This document shows positions 31,051 through 42,164 of a stretch of DNA of 64,000 bases, one piece after another. The DNA is from Citrobacter amalonaticus (GTDB lineage: Bacteria; Pseudomonadota; Gammaproteobacteria; Enterobacterales; Enterobacteriaceae): positions 186,001 through 250,000 of the forward strand of contig NZ_JAGTXM010000003.1 of NCBI RefSeq assembly GCF_018252635.1, given 5' to 3'. How positions within the stretch are numbered: the stretch's first letter is position 1; every line of letters begins with the position of its first letter. The notes beneath the pieces are model-generated. The model was given only the letters and a program-made list of their open reading frames with translations. It had not been told where the DNA came from and did not search any database. A program made the position numbers and the translations under genes.

Positions 31051-31638
31051 TCAGGTGTTTATTTCACGTCTTGCACTTTTTGGGCGAAAAGATGCTACGA
31101 TTTCCGGCGCAGTTTCCACATACGGTCCTTCAAGGAGCTGTATACAATACGGTACACTTGCGAAGATACCCGCCACGACAACATTCCCTTCGGCATCCTT
31201 CACTCCTTCCAGGGTCTCCTGAATGGATTTCGGCTGGCCCGGTAAGTTGAGGATTAACGCCTGTTTACGGATCACCCCAACCTGGCGCGACAGGATCGCC
31301 GTCGGCACAAAGTGCAGGCTGATCTGCCGCATCTGTTCGCCAAAGCCTGGCATCTGGCGATCGGCAACCGCGAGGGTGGCATCCGGCGTCACATCGCGAC
31401 GCGCAGGACCGGTGCCGCCGGTGGTCAGCACCAGATGACAACTCATCTCGTCCACCAGCTCACACAGCGTCTGTTCGATGATGGCCTGTTCGTCAGGAAT
31501 CAAGCGCGTCTGCACTTCGAAAGGAGTGGTCAGCGCCGTCGACAGCCACGCTTCCAGCGCCGGAATACCTTTATCCTGATAGACACCGCTGGAGGCGCGG
31601 TCAGAAACGGAAACTAAGCCAATACGTAAGGTGTTCAT
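31051..31638 (-). CDS. mog: Molybdopterin adenylyltransferase
   Basis: A 195-residue protein that adenylates molybdopterin before molybdate insertion. The MoCF signature TTGGTGPARRDVTPDATLAVADRQMPGF is intact around residue 75, and the PGQPKSIQETLEGV segment is near the C-terminus. It follows talB in the same direction at a distance of 110 bases, as in E. coli. Confidence 0.96.
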   Translation of the reverse strand: MNTLRIGLVSVSDRASSGVYQDKGIPALEAWLSTALTTPFEVQTRLIPDEQAIIEQTLCELVDEMSCHLVLTTGGTGPARRDVTPDATLAVADRQMPGFGEQMRQISLHFVPTAILSRQVGVIRKQALILNLPGQPKSIQETLEGVKDAEGNVVVAGIFASVPYCIQLLEGPYVETAPEIVASFRPKSARREINT

Positions 31639-31716
31639 GATTATTCCATTTAAACAGTCTCGTTAAACAGAATGATACACTGCGAGGGGAAGGACAGACA
31701 GGGTTCAGAAGAGGTA

Positions 31717-31740
31717 GCGTGACCGGCGTACCGGTCACGC
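31717..31740 (-). terminator. Hairpin after talB
   Basis: GCGTGACCGG-CGTA-CCGGTCACGC is a perfect ten-pair stem eight bases after the talB stop codon. No strong T run follows, so termination may be partial with read-through into mog. Confidence 0.7.
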
Positions 31741-31748
31741 ATCAATGA

Positions 31749-32702
31749 TTACAGCAGATCGCCGATCATTTTTTCCAGTTTTTCCTGGTCGACAGCAAAT
31801 TTACGGATACCATCCGCCAGTTTGTCTACCGCCATTGGATCCTGGTTGTGCTGCCACAGGAACTCAGACTCGGTGATGCGTTCCGGACGCGCTTTCACTT
31901 CGCCAGAGAAGGACAGTTTACGCTCGATAGCACCTTCGCTTTCCGCCAGTTCTTTCAGCAGCGCCGGTGCGATAGTCAGGCGATCACAGCCAGCCAGCTC
32001 AAGAATTTCACCGATGTTACGGAAGCTTGCGCCCATCACAACGGTCTCGTAGCCATGCTGTTTGTAGTATTCGTAGATCTCCGTTACGGAAACCACGCCC
32101 GGATCTTCTGCCGGCGCATACTCTTTCTTATCCGTATTGGATTTATACCAGTCAAGAATACGACCCACGAACGGGGAGATGAGGAACACGCCCGCCTCAG
32201 CACAAGCACGCGCCTGCGCAAAGGAGAACAACAGCGTCAGGTTACAGTTGATGCCTTCTTTTTCCAACTGCTCAGCAGCGCGGATGCCCTGCCAGGTTGA
32301 AGCCAGTTTGATCAGAATGCGATCGTTGCTGATGCCTGCGTCGTTATACAGCTTGATGATACGTTTCGCTTTGGCGATAGACGCGTCGGTGTCATAGGAC
32401 AGGCGAGCATCCACTTCCGTGGAGATACGACCCGGGACCAGTTTCAGGATCTCCAGACCGATGTTCACGGCCAGTTTGTCGGTCGCATCAACAATCTGCT
32501 GCGCACGGTCGCTGCTCTGCTGCTTAGCCCATGCAACAGCGTCGTCGATCAGCTTACGATATTCCGGGATCTGCGCTGCGTTAAGAATGAGAGAAGGGTT
32601 GGTTGTGGCATCCTGCGGCTGATACAGCTTCATTGCCGCGATGTCTCCGGTGTCGGCCACCACGGTGGTGAACTGACGAAGGGAGGTCAATTTGTCCGTC
32701 AT
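31749..32702 (-). CDS. talB: Transaldolase B
   Basis: A 317-residue pentose-phosphate enzyme that moves a dihydroxyacetone unit between sugar phosphates. The Schiff-base lysine is K132 in [12 protein letters not shown]. The start [11 protein letters not shown] gives the E. coli length and has an AAAGAGAAAC ribosome-binding site. The frame is open 27 codons further upstream, but this is leader sequence. Confidence 0.97.
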   Translation of the reverse strand: MTDKLTSLRQFTTVVADTGDIAAMKLYQPQDATTNPSLILNAAQIPEYRKLIDDAVAWAKQQSSDRAQQIVDATDKLAVNIGLEILKLVPGRISTEVDARLSYDTDASIAKAKRIIKLYNDAGISNDRILIKLASTWQGIRAAEQLEKEGINCNLTLLFSFAQARACAEAGVFLISPFVGRILDWYKSNTDKKEYAPAEDPGVVSVTEIYEYYKQHGYETVVMGASFRNIGEILELAGCDRLTIAPALLKELAESEGAIERKLSFSGEVKARPERITESEFLWQHNQDPMAVDKLADGIRKFAVDQEKLEKMIGDLL

Positions 32703-32985
32703 GATAGTGTTTCTCTTTAAACAGCTTGTTAGGGGGATGTAACCGGTCTGCCCTGATGATAACACGACGTTGTGGCAGCGCAACCGCAGACAATGCGGTT
32801 ATCCCCTTCACGGCACCTGTCGACAATTTCTGGTCGGGCCTTGATATGACACGTCATTCAGACGCTTATGCTTATGTATACTACACGGTCATTATCAATT
32901 GTCCGGCAGCGTATATACTATTCGGCAATTGGTAACGCTTACACAGGGTTGTTACAGCGTACCGGCAGCAACAAGAGGGATGTTA

Positions 32986-34416
32986 ATGCCTGATTTTTTC
33001 ACGTTTATTAATGATGTACTCTGGGGATCGGTAATGATCTACCTGCTCTTCGGGGCAGGGTGTTGGTTTACCTGGCGCACAGGCTTCGTACAATTTCGCT
33101 ATATCCGCCAGTTTGGCAGAAGTCTGAAAAACAGTGTCAGCCCGCAGCCAGGAGGGTTAACCTCGTTTCAGTCGCTCTGTACCAGCCTTGCCGCCCGTAT
33201 CGGTAGCGGCAACCTGGCGGGCGTGGCGCTGGCCATTACCGCAGGCGGGCCTGGCGCCGTGTTCTGGATGTGGGTCGCCGCCATCATTGGTATGGCGACT
33301 TCGTTCGCCGAATGTGCCCTCGCGCAACTGTATAAAGAGCGGGATCGCCACGGTCAGTTTCGCGGTGGCCCCGCCTGGTATATGGCGCGTGGGTTAGGCA
33401 TGCGCTGGATGGGCGTGTTATTCGCCATCTTTTTGCTGATCGCCTACGGGCTGGTGTTCAACAGCGTACAGGCCAACTCGGTGTCCCGCGCCCTCAAATT
33501 CGCTTTCGACTTCCCACCGGTTATCACCGGTATTGTCATGGCGATTGCCGCCCTGCTGGTCATCGTGCGGGGGATAAAAGGCGTGGCGCGGATGATGCAG
33601 TGGTTCGTCCCCATGATGGCGCTGTTGTGGATAACCACCAGCCTGGTAGTTTGTCTGATCAACATCGACCAACTGCCTGATATCATCATTTCTATCGTTA
33701 AAAGCGCGTTTGGCTGGCAAGAAGCGGCGGGCGGCGTGGCGGGATATACGCTGAGCCAGGCAATCACCAGCGGTTTTCAACGCAGCATGTTTTCCAATGA
33801 AGCCGGAATGGGCTCAACGCCTAACGCTGCCGCCGCTGCGGCATCCTGGCCCCCGCACCCTGCGGCGCAAGGGATAGTGCAGATGATCGGTATTTTTATC
33901 GATACGCTGGTCGTCTGTAGCGCAACGGCGATGCTGGTTTTACTGGCAGGCAACGGCACGACCTATGCGTCGATGGAAGGCATCCAACTGGTGCAGAAAG
34001 CAATGAATGTGCTGGTTGGTGACTGGGGGGCTGCGTTCGTCGCGGTCATCGTGATTCTGTTTGCCTTCAGTTCCATTGTGGTCAACTACATCTACGCGGA
34101 AAACAACCTGTATTTTCTGAACCTGGACAATAAGCGCGCCATCTGGATTTTACGCGTTGCCACCTGCTCTACGGTGGTGGCCGGAACCTTGCTTAGCTTC
34201 CCGCTGTTGTGGCAACTGGCGGATATCATCATGGCCTGTATGGCGATCACTAACCTGACAGCAATATTGTTGCTCTCACCGGTGGTGCATACTCTGGCAA
34301 GTGATTATTTGCGTCAGCGAAAACTGGGAGTCCGTCCGGTATTTGATCCACTGCGCTACCCGGATATCGAGCAGCAACTGGCACCCGATGCCTGGGACGA
34401 TATCCCGCGAGACTAA
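32986..34416 (+). CDS. yaaJ: Sodium:alanine symporter family protein YaaJ
   Basis: A 476-residue AGCS-family amino-acid/sodium symporter with about ten to eleven membrane segments. Family motifs are SLAARIGSGNLAGVALAITAGGPGAVFWMW near residue 75 and FSNEAGMGSTPNAAAAA near residue 270. The start MPDFFTFINDVLWGSV matches the E. coli length; the open frame upstream (29 codons) has no ribosome-binding site. The likely substrate is alanine or glycine, inferred from the family. Confidence 0.92.
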   Translation: MPDFFTFINDVLWGSVMIYLLFGAGCWFTWRTGFVQFRYIRQFGRSLKNSVSPQPGGLTSFQSLCTSLAARIGSGNLAGVALAITAGGPGAVFWMWVAAIIGMATSFAECALAQLYKERDRHGQFRGGPAWYMARGLGMRWMGVLFAIFLLIAYGLVFNSVQANSVSRALKFAFDFPPVITGIVMAIAALLVIVRGIKGVARMMQWFVPMMALLWITTSLVVCLINIDQLPDIIISIVKSAFGWQEAAGGVAGYTLSQAITSGFQRSMFSNEAGMGSTPNAAAAAASWPPHPAAQGIVQMIGIFIDTLVVCSATAMLVLLAGNGTTYASMEGIQLVQKAMNVLVGDWGAAFVAVIVILFAFSSIVVNYIYAENNLYFLNLDNKRAIWILRVATCSTVVAGTLLSFPLLWQLADIIMACMAITNLTAILLLSPVVHTLASDYLRQRKLGVRPVFDPLRYPDIEQQLAPDAWDDIPRD

Positions 34417-34485
34417 TCACAACTATCGATCAATTCAGTCGTGTTTTTTGCTACAGTCGCAGTAAATTTCCTGCAAGGACTGGAT

Positions 34486-35259
34486 ATGCTGATTCTGATT
34501 TCACCTGCAAAAACGCTCGATTACCAGAGCCCTCTGGCGACTACGCGCCATACGTTGCCTGAACTGCTGGACCACTCCCAGCAGTTGATTCATGTGGCGC
34601 GCAAACTCTCGGCTCCGCAAATCGGTAAGCTAATGGGCATCAGCGACAAGCTCGCCGATTTGAACGCCACCCGCTTTCACGACTGGCAGCCGGACTTCAC
34701 GCCGGAAAACGCGCGTCAGGCTATTCTGGCCTTCAAAGGCGATGTTTATACCGGATTACAGGCCGAAACCTTCAGCGAAGCCGATTTCGATTTTGCCCAG
34801 CAGCATTTGCGTATGCTCTCAGGCCTGTACGGCGTGCTGCGTCCACTGGATCTGATGCAGCCTTATCGTCTGGAAATGGGCATTCGTCTGGAGAACGCCA
34901 AAGGGAAGGATCTGTATCATTTCTGGGGCGATATCATTACCGATAAGCTTAACGAAGCGCTCGCCGCACAGGGCGACCAGATCGTGATTAATCTTGCGTC
35001 GGATGAATACTTCCGCTCCGTGAAGCCAAAGAAACTGAACGCAGAGATAATTAAACCTGTCTTCCTCGATGAGAAAAACGGCAAGTTCAAAGTCATCAGC
35101 TTCTATGCCAAAAAAGCACGCGGCCTGATGAGCCGCTACATCATTGAAAACCGCCTGACGAAGCCTGAACAGCTCACCGACTTCCACAACGAAGGTTACT
35201 TCTTTGATGAAGCTGCCTCCGGGGATGGCGAACTGGTGTTTAAGCGTCACGAACAGTAA
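34486..35259 (+). CDS. yaaA: Peroxide-stress resistance protein YaaA
   Basis: A 257-residue UPF0246 protein, one residue shorter than the E. coli one. Conserved features are [13 protein letters not shown] at the start, [32 protein letters not shown] and INLASDEYF. In E. coli it is under OxyR and lowers free iron during peroxide stress; it also binds DNA. The start preceded by CAAGGACTGGAT fits the family better than the ATG-like codons upstream. Confidence 0.95.
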   Translation: MLILISPAKTLDYQSPLATTRHTLPELLDHSQQLIHVARKLSAPQIGKLMGISDKLADLNATRFHDWQPDFTPENARQAILAFKGDVYTGLQAETFSEADFDFAQQHLRMLSGLYGVLRPLDLMQPYRLEMGIRLENAKGKDLYHFWGDIITDKLNEALAAQGDQIVINLASDEYFRSVKPKKLNAEIIKPVFLDEKNGKFKVISFYAKKARGLMSRYIIENRLTKPEQLTDFHNEGYFFDEAASGDGELVFKRHEQ

Positions 35260-35297
35260 TACGATGCCGGGAGGCGCACACCTGCCCGACATCTGCG

Positions 35298-35597
35298 TTA
35301 ATGATGTTTCCTGTCAGGACCTGGACGATGATCGTCGTGACGACGGTCATCGTGTTTATCATAGTGCGGCTGCGGGCGTGGTCCGTGCGGCTGCCAACGA
35401 TTTCCGCGCCACTCATAATGTTTATTCCACCAGCCGTGATCGCGCCAGTTTCCACCATCCCAGTAGTTACCGTGATTATCGCGATCGCCAATTTGTAATT
35501 TAACGGCTGGAACCAGCGTGATTTCAGCCGCCTGCACGGCGAGTGGAGTCACCAACATCATGGAGAGTGCCAGAAGCACAGGTTTCAATTTGTTCAT
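35298..35597 (-). CDS. yaaX: Small secreted DUF2502 protein YaaX
   Basis: A 99-residue protein with a clear Sec signal peptide ([20 protein letters not shown], cleavage after VQA). The mature part is rich in histidine, aspartate, asparagine and tryptophan, and ends in [22 protein letters not shown]-type sequence that could bind metal ions. AAAGGAGTACCTC is a strong ribosome-binding site for this start. Function is unknown. It lies just downstream of thrC, on the same strand but beyond a terminator. Confidence 0.88.
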   Translation of the reverse strand: MNKLKPVLLALSMMLVTPLAVQAAEITLVPAVKLQIGDRDNHGNYWDGGNWRDHGWWNKHYEWRGNRWQPHGPRPQPHYDKHDDRRHDDHRPGPDRKHH

Positions 35598-35757
35598 GAG
35601 GTACTCCTTTCTGTCATTGCCCGTGTTGGGTTGATGAAAGGAGAGTACGTGATGGGAACGAGAGTTGTTATTCTCCGCAATCCTAATCTCTAAGTATGCG
35701 CATTTATTGGGAATTCCTGCTTTTTCTCTGCGTAATTTCTCCTTATTTTCTCCATAA

Positions 35758-35783
35758 AATAAGCCGGGTATCCCCGGCTTATT
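35758..35783 (-). terminator. Terminator of the threonine operon
   Basis: AATAAGCCGGGGATACCCGGCTTATT on the minus strand is an eleven-pair stem followed by TTTTAT, 17 bases after the thrC stop codon. Confidence 0.88.
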
Positions 35784-35799
35784 CACAACAGTGGAAAAC

Positions 35800-37086
35800 T
35801 TATCCGCGCGTCATCATCAGCTTACGCAGGGCGGCAAAATCCGCCGGCAAATGTTGCGAAAGCAACGGCAGATCCGCACGCTCTGCCAGCGCTTTTGGCA
35901 AATCCAGCGTTTCATTCAGGATCGCTTCCACGCTCTCTTTAAACTTCGCCGGGTGGGCAGTGCCGAGGAACAGACCGTATTCGCCCGGGTTGAGTTGGTC
36001 ACGCAGGGCGCGGTAGGCCACGGCAGCATGAGGCTCAGAGGTGTAGCCCTTCGCTTTCAGTTCGCGCATCGTTTCCTGCGTGGTTTCATCATCCACAGCC
36101 GCATAACCAAGCTCATTCAGACGCCAGATTTTACGGCGGAACAACTCCTCAACGCGTGGCCAGTTGTTCGGTTGACTCACATCCATCGCGTTAGATAACG
36201 TCGCCTGGGTTGCTTTTGGCGCCCACTGCCCGTCCTGTAAGAAGCGTGGCACGGTATCGTTAACGTTGGTAGCGGCGATAAAACGCTTCACCGGCAGGCC
36301 GAGGGATTTTGCCAGCAGTCCCGCCGTCAGGTCGCCAAAGTTACCGCTCGGGACAGATACAACCAGCTGATTCCGCGATTCCTGCGGCAATTGCGCAACC
36401 GCTTCAAAGTAGTAGCAAATCTGCGCCAGCAGGCGACTGATATTAATGGAGTTCGCTGAGTTCAGCCCCAGCGCCGCTTTCAGTTCCTCATCATCAAACG
36501 CCTGTTTGACCAGCGCCTGGCAGGCGTCAAAATCGCCGTCGATGGCAACGGTTTCAATGTTGCCACCCAGCGTGCAGAACAGTTTTTCCTGCAACGGACT
36601 GATTTTGCCATTCGGATAGAGGATCACCACGCGCACGTTCGGCAGACCATAAAACGCATGCGCCACGGCCGCGCCGGTATCACCTGAGGTTGCCGTCAGA
36701 ATAGTCACCGGCTTGTCGCCGCTGATGTGGGTCAGCATCTGCGCCATAAAACGGCCACCGAAATCTTTAAACGCCAGCGTCGGGCCATGGAACAGCTCCA
36801 GACAGCCGATATCGCCTTCTACCTGAGCAACCGGTGCAGGGAAAGTAAAGGCAGCGCGCACGCGCTCTTCCAGAATCTCCTGCGGGATTTCATCGCCGAT
36901 GAACGCGGAAAGGATCTTTGCGCTACGGCTGACGAAGTCCTGGCTCAGCATCTCATCAACTTCTGTCAGGTTGAATTCCGGCAGTTCGTGCGGGAAAAAC
37001 AGCCCCTGATTTTTGCCCAGCCCCTGCGTGACGGCCTGCGCAAAACTAACCTGTTCGTTGTGATCTTTAAGATTGTAGAGTTTCAT
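35800..37086 (-). CDS. thrC: Threonine synthase
   Basis: A 428-residue PLP enzyme that turns O-phosphohomoserine into threonine. The cofactor lysine is K107 in [32 protein letters not shown] is the phosphate-binding loop. The ATG at 37086 lies three bases after the thrB stop codon; the TTG codon between them could extend the protein by one residue but is not needed. Confidence 0.98.
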   Translation of the reverse strand: MKLYNLKDHNEQVSFAQAVTQGLGKNQGLFFPHELPEFNLTEVDEMLSQDFVSRSAKILSAFIGDEIPQEILEERVRAAFTFPAPVAQVEGDIGCLELFHGPTLAFKDFGGRFMAQMLTHISGDKPVTILTATSGDTGAAVAHAFYGLPNVRVVILYPNGKISPLQEKLFCTLGGNIETVAIDGDFDACQALVKQAFDDEELKAALGLNSANSINISRLLAQICYYFEAVAQLPQESRNQLVVSVPSGNFGDLTAGLLAKSLGLPVKRFIAATNVNDTVPRFLQDGQWAPKATQATLSNAMDVSQPNNWPRVEELFRRKIWRLNELGYAAVDDETTQETMRELKAKGYTSEPHAAVAYRALRDQLNPGEYGLFLGTAHPAKFKESVEAILNETLDLPKALAERADLPLLSQHLPADFAALRKLMMTRG

Positions 37087-37089
37087 CAA

Positions 37090-38019
37090 TTATCCCAGTA
37101 CTCGTGCGCCCGCCGTGTCCAGCCGGCAAATATGAACAAAGCCTTCCTGATTTTGCAGGTAGTGACTGCCCAGCCAGTCCGCCACGCGCTGTGCCGTCTC
37201 CGTTTTATCACAGAGCGCAAACAGCGTTGGCCCTGAACCGGATATACCGCTGGCCAGCGCGCCAATTTCCGCGACGGCCTGACGCGCCTGAGCAAAACCA
37301 GGCAACAGACGTTCGCGGTACGGTTCGGCAATAACATCCTTCATCAGTTTCGCCGCAAGCCCAGGCTGACGGGAATAACAGGCGTGAATAAACCCGGCCA
37401 GGTGTCGCCCGTGGGCAATGCAATCCTGGCGACGATACTGTGCAGGCAGAATTGCCCGCGCTTCCGCCGTAGAGACTTTAATGCCCGGATAGGCCAGTAC
37501 CCACAGCCACTCATCAAAGCCTGGCACCTGCTGACTGATAATGCCGTTTTCTTCGATCATCAACTGCATACCGCCGAGGAAACACGGCGCGACGTTATCA
37601 TAATGAATGCTGCCAGAAATACGCCCTTCCAGTTCCCCCATTAGCGCCAGCAGACGCGTGTCATTCAGCGGTTTGCCGCAGTGCTCATTCATCGCGACCA
37701 GTGCCGCCACCACCGAGCAGGCACTGGAACCTAATCCGGAACCGATCGGCATGTTCTTTTCCAGCGTCATTGCCACCGGAACGGACTTACCCAGTTCCTG
37801 ACAAAAACGCTCCCAGCACTGGTAAACAATATTTTCACGCGGTTCTGGCGGCAGTTTGTCAGCAAAGCGGCCCAGATTGTTCAGACTGAAACTGTCCGCC
37901 GCCTCGACCGCCACCACGTCGCCCAGCAGTGAACCGTCAACGGGGGTCACCGCCGCCCCGAGCACATCAAATCCAACGCTCATATTGGCGCTGGAAGCCG
38001 GGGCATAAACTTTAACCAT
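37090..38019 (-). CDS. thrB: Homoserine kinase
   Basis: A 309-residue GHMP-family kinase that phosphorylates homoserine with ATP. The ATP-binding motif is [23 protein letters not shown] near residue 90. It starts [21 protein letters not shown]. It begins one base after the thrA stop codon, so the three thr genes are tightly coupled. Confidence 0.98.
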   Translation of the reverse strand: MVKVYAPASSANMSVGFDVLGAAVTPVDGSLLGDVVAVEAADSFSLNNLGRFADKLPPEPRENIVYQCWERFCQELGKSVPVAMTLEKNMPIGSGLGSSACSVVAALVAMNEHCGKPLNDTRLLALMGELEGRISGSIHYDNVAPCFLGGMQLMIEENGIISQQVPGFDEWLWVLAYPGIKVSTAEARAILPAQYRRQDCIAHGRHLAGFIHACYSRQPGLAAKLMKDVIAEPYRERLLPGFAQARQAVAEIGALASGISGSGPTLFALCDKTETAQRVADWLGSHYLQNQEGFVHICRLDTAGARVLG

Positions 38020-38020
38020 G

Positions 38021-40483
38021 TCAGACTCCTAGCTTCCATGAGAGGGTACGCAGCAGGTCAGCAAACACCCCCGCCGCCGTGACGTCGTTACCCGCGCCAT
38101 AACCGCGCAGAACCAGCGGTAGCGGCTGATAGTAGTGGCTGTAAAACGCCAGCGCGTTTTCGCCGTTTTTCACTTTGTACAACGGATCGTTACCGTCCAC
38201 TTCAGAGATCTTCACCCGACAGACGCCGTCTTCTTCGATATTGCCAACATAGCGCAATACTTTGCCCTCATCACGGGCTTTTGCCACTCGAGCGGCAAAG
38301 GCATCGTCAAGCTGCGACAAATTCGCCATGAACGCGTCAACGTCGCCTGAATCATCAAACGCTTTCGGCAGCACCGGTTCAATGACGATGTCAGACAGTT
38401 CCAGCTCGCGTCCGGTTTCACGGGCGAGGATCAGCAGCTTACGCGCCACGTCCATCCCCGAAAGATCGTCACGCGGGTCTGGTTCGGTATACCCCATTTC
38501 ACGCGCGATACGGGTTGCTTCAGAGAGGCTCATGCCCTCGTCGAGCTTACCGAAAATAAACGACAGCGAACCGGACAGAATACCGGAGAATTTCAATAAT
38601 TCATCGCCCGCATTCAACAAGTTTTGCAGGTTTTCAATCACCGGAAGACCGGCCCCTACGTTAGTGTCATAGAGGAATTTGCGCCGTGACTTCGCGGCAG
38701 CGAAACGCAATTGATGGTAGTAATCCATCGACGAGGTGTTCGCTTTTTTGTTCGGGGTGACCACGTGGAACCCTTCACGCAGGAAGTCCGCGTATTGATC
38801 GGCTACCGCCTGACTGGAAGTACAGTCCACAATCACCGGGTTCAACAGGTGATATTCCTTCACCAGGCGGATTAAGCGTCCGAGATTAAACGGCTCTTTC
38901 GCTTCAGCCAGTTCAGCCTGCCAGTTTTCCAGGTTCAGGCCATGCACATGGGTCAATAGCGCTCGGGAATTCGCCACGCCGCAGACGCGCAGATCGATAT
39001 GTTTTTTCTTCAGCCAGCTTTGCTGACGCTTAAGCTGCTCCAGTAACGCACCGCCGACCCCACCAACGCCAATGACGAACACTTCGATCACCTGATCGGT
39101 ATTGAACAGCATCTGATGGGTGACGCGTACGCCCGTCGTGGCGTCATCATTGTTAACTACTACCGAAATAGAACGCTCGGAGGAGCCCTGAGCGATAGCC
39201 ACGATATTGATATTCGCGCGCGCCAGTGCGGCAAAGAATTTCGCCGAAATACCACGCAGCGTTCGCATGCCATCCCCAACGACGGAGATAATCGCCAGCC
39301 GCTCGGTAACCGCCAGCGGTTCCAGAACCCCCTCTTTCAGCTCGAGATAGAACTCATCCTGCAAAGCACGCTGTGCGCGGGAACAGTCCGCCTGCGGCAC
39401 GCAAAAGCTGATGCTGTACTCAGACGAAGACTGAGTAATCAGTACCACGGAAATCCCCGCGCGAGACATCACCGCAAACACCCGCGCCGCCATCCCCACC
39501 ATTCCTTTCATACCAGGACCGGAGACGTTGAACATCGCCATATTGTTGAGATTAGAAATGCCTTTCACCGGCAGTTCGTCTTCATCGCGACTGGCGCCGA
39601 TCAGCGTGCCTGCCGCCTGCGGGTTACCTGTATTTTTGATGAGACAAGGGATTTGGAACTGTGCGATGGGAGTGATGGTACGAGGATGAAGCACTTTTGC
39701 GCCGAAATAGGAGAGCTCCATCGCTTCCTGATAAGACATCGACTTCAGTAACCTGGCGTCAGGCACCTGGCGCGGATCGCAGGTATACACCCCGTCGACA
39801 TCCGTCCAGATCTCGCAACAGTCGGCCCGTAAGCAGGCTGCCAGAACCGCAGCAGAGTAATCTGAGCCGTTACGTCCCAGTACCACCAGTTCGCCTTTCT
39901 CATTACCGGCGGTAAAACCGGCCATGAGTACCATGTGATCGGCGGGAATACGCCCGGCTGCAATACGGCGAGTCGATTCGGCGATGTCGACGGTAGATTC
40001 GAGGTAGTGCCCTACTGCCAGCAGTTTTTCGACCGGGTCAATGACAGTAACGTGGTGGCCTCGCGCTTCCAGTAACCCCGCCATGATGGCGATCGACATC
40101 TTTTCGCCACGGCAGATGAGCGCAGCGTTAATGCTGTCCGGACACTGGCCAAGCAGGCTGATCCCATGCAGCACATGTTTGATTTGAGCAAATTCCTGCT
40201 CAACAAACACTTTCAACTGCGCCAGTGGAAAGCCCGGCTGGGCGTCGGCGAGTCCGGTCAAAAGTTCGGCAAAAATACGTTCTGCATCACTGATATTGGG
40301 TAATGCGTCCTGACCTCCGATGGTTTTTTCAATCATCGCCACCAGATGGTTGGTAATTTTAGCGGGGGCAGAAAGAACGGTCGCTACCTGCCCCTGCCTG
40401 GCATTACTTTCCAGAATATCGGCAACCCGCAGAAAACGTTCTGCATTTGCCACTGATGTACCGCCGAACTTCAACACTCGCAT
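38021..40483 (-). CDS. thrA: Bifunctional aspartokinase I/homoserine dehydrogenase I
   Basis: An 820-residue fused enzyme, the same length as in E. coli. The kinase starts [17 protein letters not shown]; two ACT domains (about 315-460) give feedback inhibition by threonine; the dehydrogenase starts [18 protein letters not shown] near residue 465. It performs the first and third steps of the aspartate-to-threonine route. An in-frame start 14 codons upstream would overlap the attenuator hairpin and is rejected. Confidence 0.98.
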   Translation of the reverse strand: MRVLKFGGTSVANAERFLRVADILESNARQGQVATVLSAPAKITNHLVAMIEKTIGGQDALPNISDAERIFAELLTGLADAQPGFPLAQLKVFVEQEFAQIKHVLHGISLLGQCPDSINAALICRGEKMSIAIMAGLLEARGHHVTVIDPVEKLLAVGHYLESTVDIAESTRRIAAGRIPADHMVLMAGFTAGNEKGELVVLGRNGSDYSAAVLAACLRADCCEIWTDVDGVYTCDPRQVPDARLLKSMSYQEAMELSYFGAKVLHPRTITPIAQFQIPCLIKNTGNPQAAGTLIGASRDEDELPVKGISNLNNMAMFNVSGPGMKGMVGMAARVFAVMSRAGISVVLITQSSSEYSISFCVPQADCSRAQRALQDEFYLELKEGVLEPLAVTERLAIISVVGDGMRTLRGISAKFFAALARANINIVAIAQGSSERSISVVVNNDDATTGVRVTHQMLFNTDQVIEVFVIGVGGVGGALLEQLKRQQSWLKKKHIDLRVCGVANSRALLTHVHGLNLENWQAELAEAKEPFNLGRLIRLVKEYHLLNPVIVDCTSSQAVADQYADFLREGFHVVTPNKKANTSSMDYYHQLRFAAAKSRRKFLYDTNVGAGLPVIENLQNLLNAGDELLKFSGILSGSLSFIFGKLDEGMSLSEATRIAREMGYTEPDPRDDLSGMDVARKLLILARETGRELELSDIVIEPVLPKAFDDSGDVDAFMANLSQLDDAFAARVAKARDEGKVLRYVGNIEEDGVCRVKISEVDGNDPLYKVKNGENALAFYSHYYQPLPLVLRGYGAGNDVTAAGVFADLLRTLSWKLGV

Positions 40484-40510
40484 GGTTGTTACCTCGTTAC
40501 CTTTGGTCGA

Positions 40511-40546
40511 AAAAAAAGCCCGCACTGTTCAGGTGCGGGCTTTTTT
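40511..40546 (-). terminator. thr attenuator
   Basis: On the minus strand GCCCGCACCTGAACAGTGCGGGC forms an eight-pair stem followed by seven T. It lies between the leader peptide gene and thrA. Stalling at the threonine and isoleucine codons of thrL would prevent this stem and let transcription continue into thrA. Confidence 0.93.
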
Positions 40547-40564
40547 CTGTGTTTCCTGTACGCG

Positions 40565-40633
<69 letters not shown>

Positions 40634-40673
40634 TGTTGTGTACTCTGTAATTTTTATCTGTCTGTGCTGTATG

Positions 40674-40709
40674 TCTATATTGGTTAAAGTATCTGGTGAC
40701 CTAAGTCAA
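40674..40709 (-). promoter_or_regulatory. Probable threonine operon promoter
   Basis: TTGACTTAGGTCACC, then TTTAACCAATATAGAC on the minus strand, is almost the E. coli thr promoter sequence. TTGACT (40704-40709) is the likely -35 box. The exact -10 box among TTTAAC and TATAGA is uncertain from spacing. Confidence 0.7.
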
Positions 40710-40843
40710 TAAATATTTGATTTATTACCCTTACGAAACTTGTTCATGAGCTGCTGGCGAAGGCTTTATTTTCAACCAAACCCGCAGGAAAACCCCTCTT
40801 GAAATCAGCAGTTATCACCACAAACAAAACCAAAGACAAATTA

Positions 40844-41530
40844 TTATTTTGTGACATTTTTTTCGATATCATGGACCAGGCGGTGCAACATTGCCGTGTC
40901 TCGCTGCCCTAATAGCCCCAGACGCTGTTGCAGCCAGTCGACCAGTTTGATGTCATCTGCAACCTCCAGAGTGGTCAATAGGGTCATGATGCGCGAGCGT
41001 AATGCCTGTAACTGAAATTCATCAGATGAATCGACTTCTTTAGCAGGTTGTTGCATTAAATTTGCTAATTGATAGCAATAGACCATTACCGCCTGGCCCA
41101 GATTCAACGAAGGATAATCTGCAACCATTGGCACCCCGGTCAGAACATCCGCCAGTGCCAGTTCATCATTGGTTAGCCCGGAATCTTCACGACCAAAAAC
41201 CAGCGCAGCATGATTCATCCAGGACGATTTTTCTTCCAGCAGTGGAACCAGCTCCGCCGGCGTCGCGTAGTAGTGAAATTTTGCCCGACTGCGCGCCGTG
41301 GTGGCGACGGTAAAATCAACATCGACAAGCGCATCCGCAAGGGTTGGGAAAACAGCAATATTATCAATAACATCACCGGAGCCATGCGCCACCCACCGTG
41401 TGGCGGGTTCAAGATGCGCCTGACTGTCAACGATACGCAACTGGGTAAATCCCATGGTTTTCATGGCGCGAGCCGCAGCACCAATGTTTTCCGCTCTGGC
41501 GGGAGCGACGAGGATAATAGTAATGCGCAT
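40844..41530 (-). CDS. yjtD: SPOUT-family tRNA/rRNA methyltransferase YjtD (LasT)
   Basis: A 228-residue TrmH/SpoU-family protein related to TrmJ. Family features are IILVAPARAENIGAAARAMKTMGF at the N-terminus, ALVFGREDSGLTNDEL near residue 115 and VPMVADYPSLNLGQAVMVYCYQL forming the knotted SAM site. The modified RNA is not known for this orthologue. It lies between thr and arcA, as in E. coli. Confidence 0.92.
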   Translation of the reverse strand: MRITIILVAPARAENIGAAARAMKTMGFTQLRIVDSQAHLEPATRWVAHGSGDVIDNIAVFPTLADALVDVDFTVATTARSRAKFHYYATPAELVPLLEEKSSWMNHAALVFGREDSGLTNDELALADVLTGVPMVADYPSLNLGQAVMVYCYQLANLMQQPAKEVDSSDEFQLQALRSRIMTLLTTLEVADDIKLVDWLQQRLGLLGQRDTAMLHRLVHDIEKNVTK

Positions 41531-41873
41531 TTTTCTACTCTTTTTGCCTGTCCGCAGGTAATTGTGTGAACTGTGTCAAGATATTACGCGGAGCGAATTT
41601 ACAAAATTTTAACGAAAATCAGTGGAAAACCGTTTCACCTTTCATAAAAGCAGCTAAACTATTTCCTTACTTTACTAATGTTTTTTATGTTAACAGAAAC
41701 AGTATATCCTTCTGTTTATCAGAGATAATTTGATTTAAAATGAATCTCATTCATAGGATTCACCGTGTTAATTAGTTATCTTGTGCAACTAGTTGGATTA
41801 TTGCAATTTTGTGATGAAAGCTAGCATTTGGATACGATGATTTCATCAAACTGTTAACGTGCTACAATTGAAC

Positions 41874-41887
41874 TTGATATATGTCAA
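41874..41887. promoter_or_regulatory. Predicted FNR site upstream of arcA
   Basis: TTGATATATGTCAA differs from TTGATNNNNATCAA at one base. FNR activation of arcA under low oxygen is known in E. coli. The 634-base gap between yjtD and arcA contains this site, the small yjjY gene and several AT-rich stretches likely to be the multiple arcA promoters. Confidence 0.6.
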
Positions 41888-41928
41888 CGAAGCGTAGTTT
41901 TATTGGGTGTCCGGTACGTCTTAGCCTG

Positions 41929-42069
41929 TTATGTTGCTGTTAAAATGGTTAGGATGACAGCCGTTTTTGACACTGTCGGGTCCAGAGGGAAACTACCCAC
42001 GACCAAGCTAATGATGTTGTTGACGTTGATGGAAAGTGCATCAAGAACGCAATTACGTACTTTAGTCAT
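41929..42069 (-). CDS. yjjY: Small protein YjjY
   Basis: A 46-residue frame (MTKVRNCVLDALSINVNNII to the end TILTAT) that matches the annotated E. coli YjjY protein at almost every position. It lies antisense to the arcA leader. Conservation could reflect the arcA control region rather than the protein, and no function is known. No strong ribosome-binding site is seen. Confidence 0.6.
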   Translation of the reverse strand: MTKVRNCVLDALSINVNNIISLVVGSFPLDPTVSKTAVILTILTAT

Positions 42070-42164
42070 GTTACGCCGATCATGTTAATTTGCGACATGC
42101 ATCAGGCAGGTCAGGGACTTTTGTACTTCCTGTTTCGATTTAGTTGGCAATTTAGGTAGCAAAC

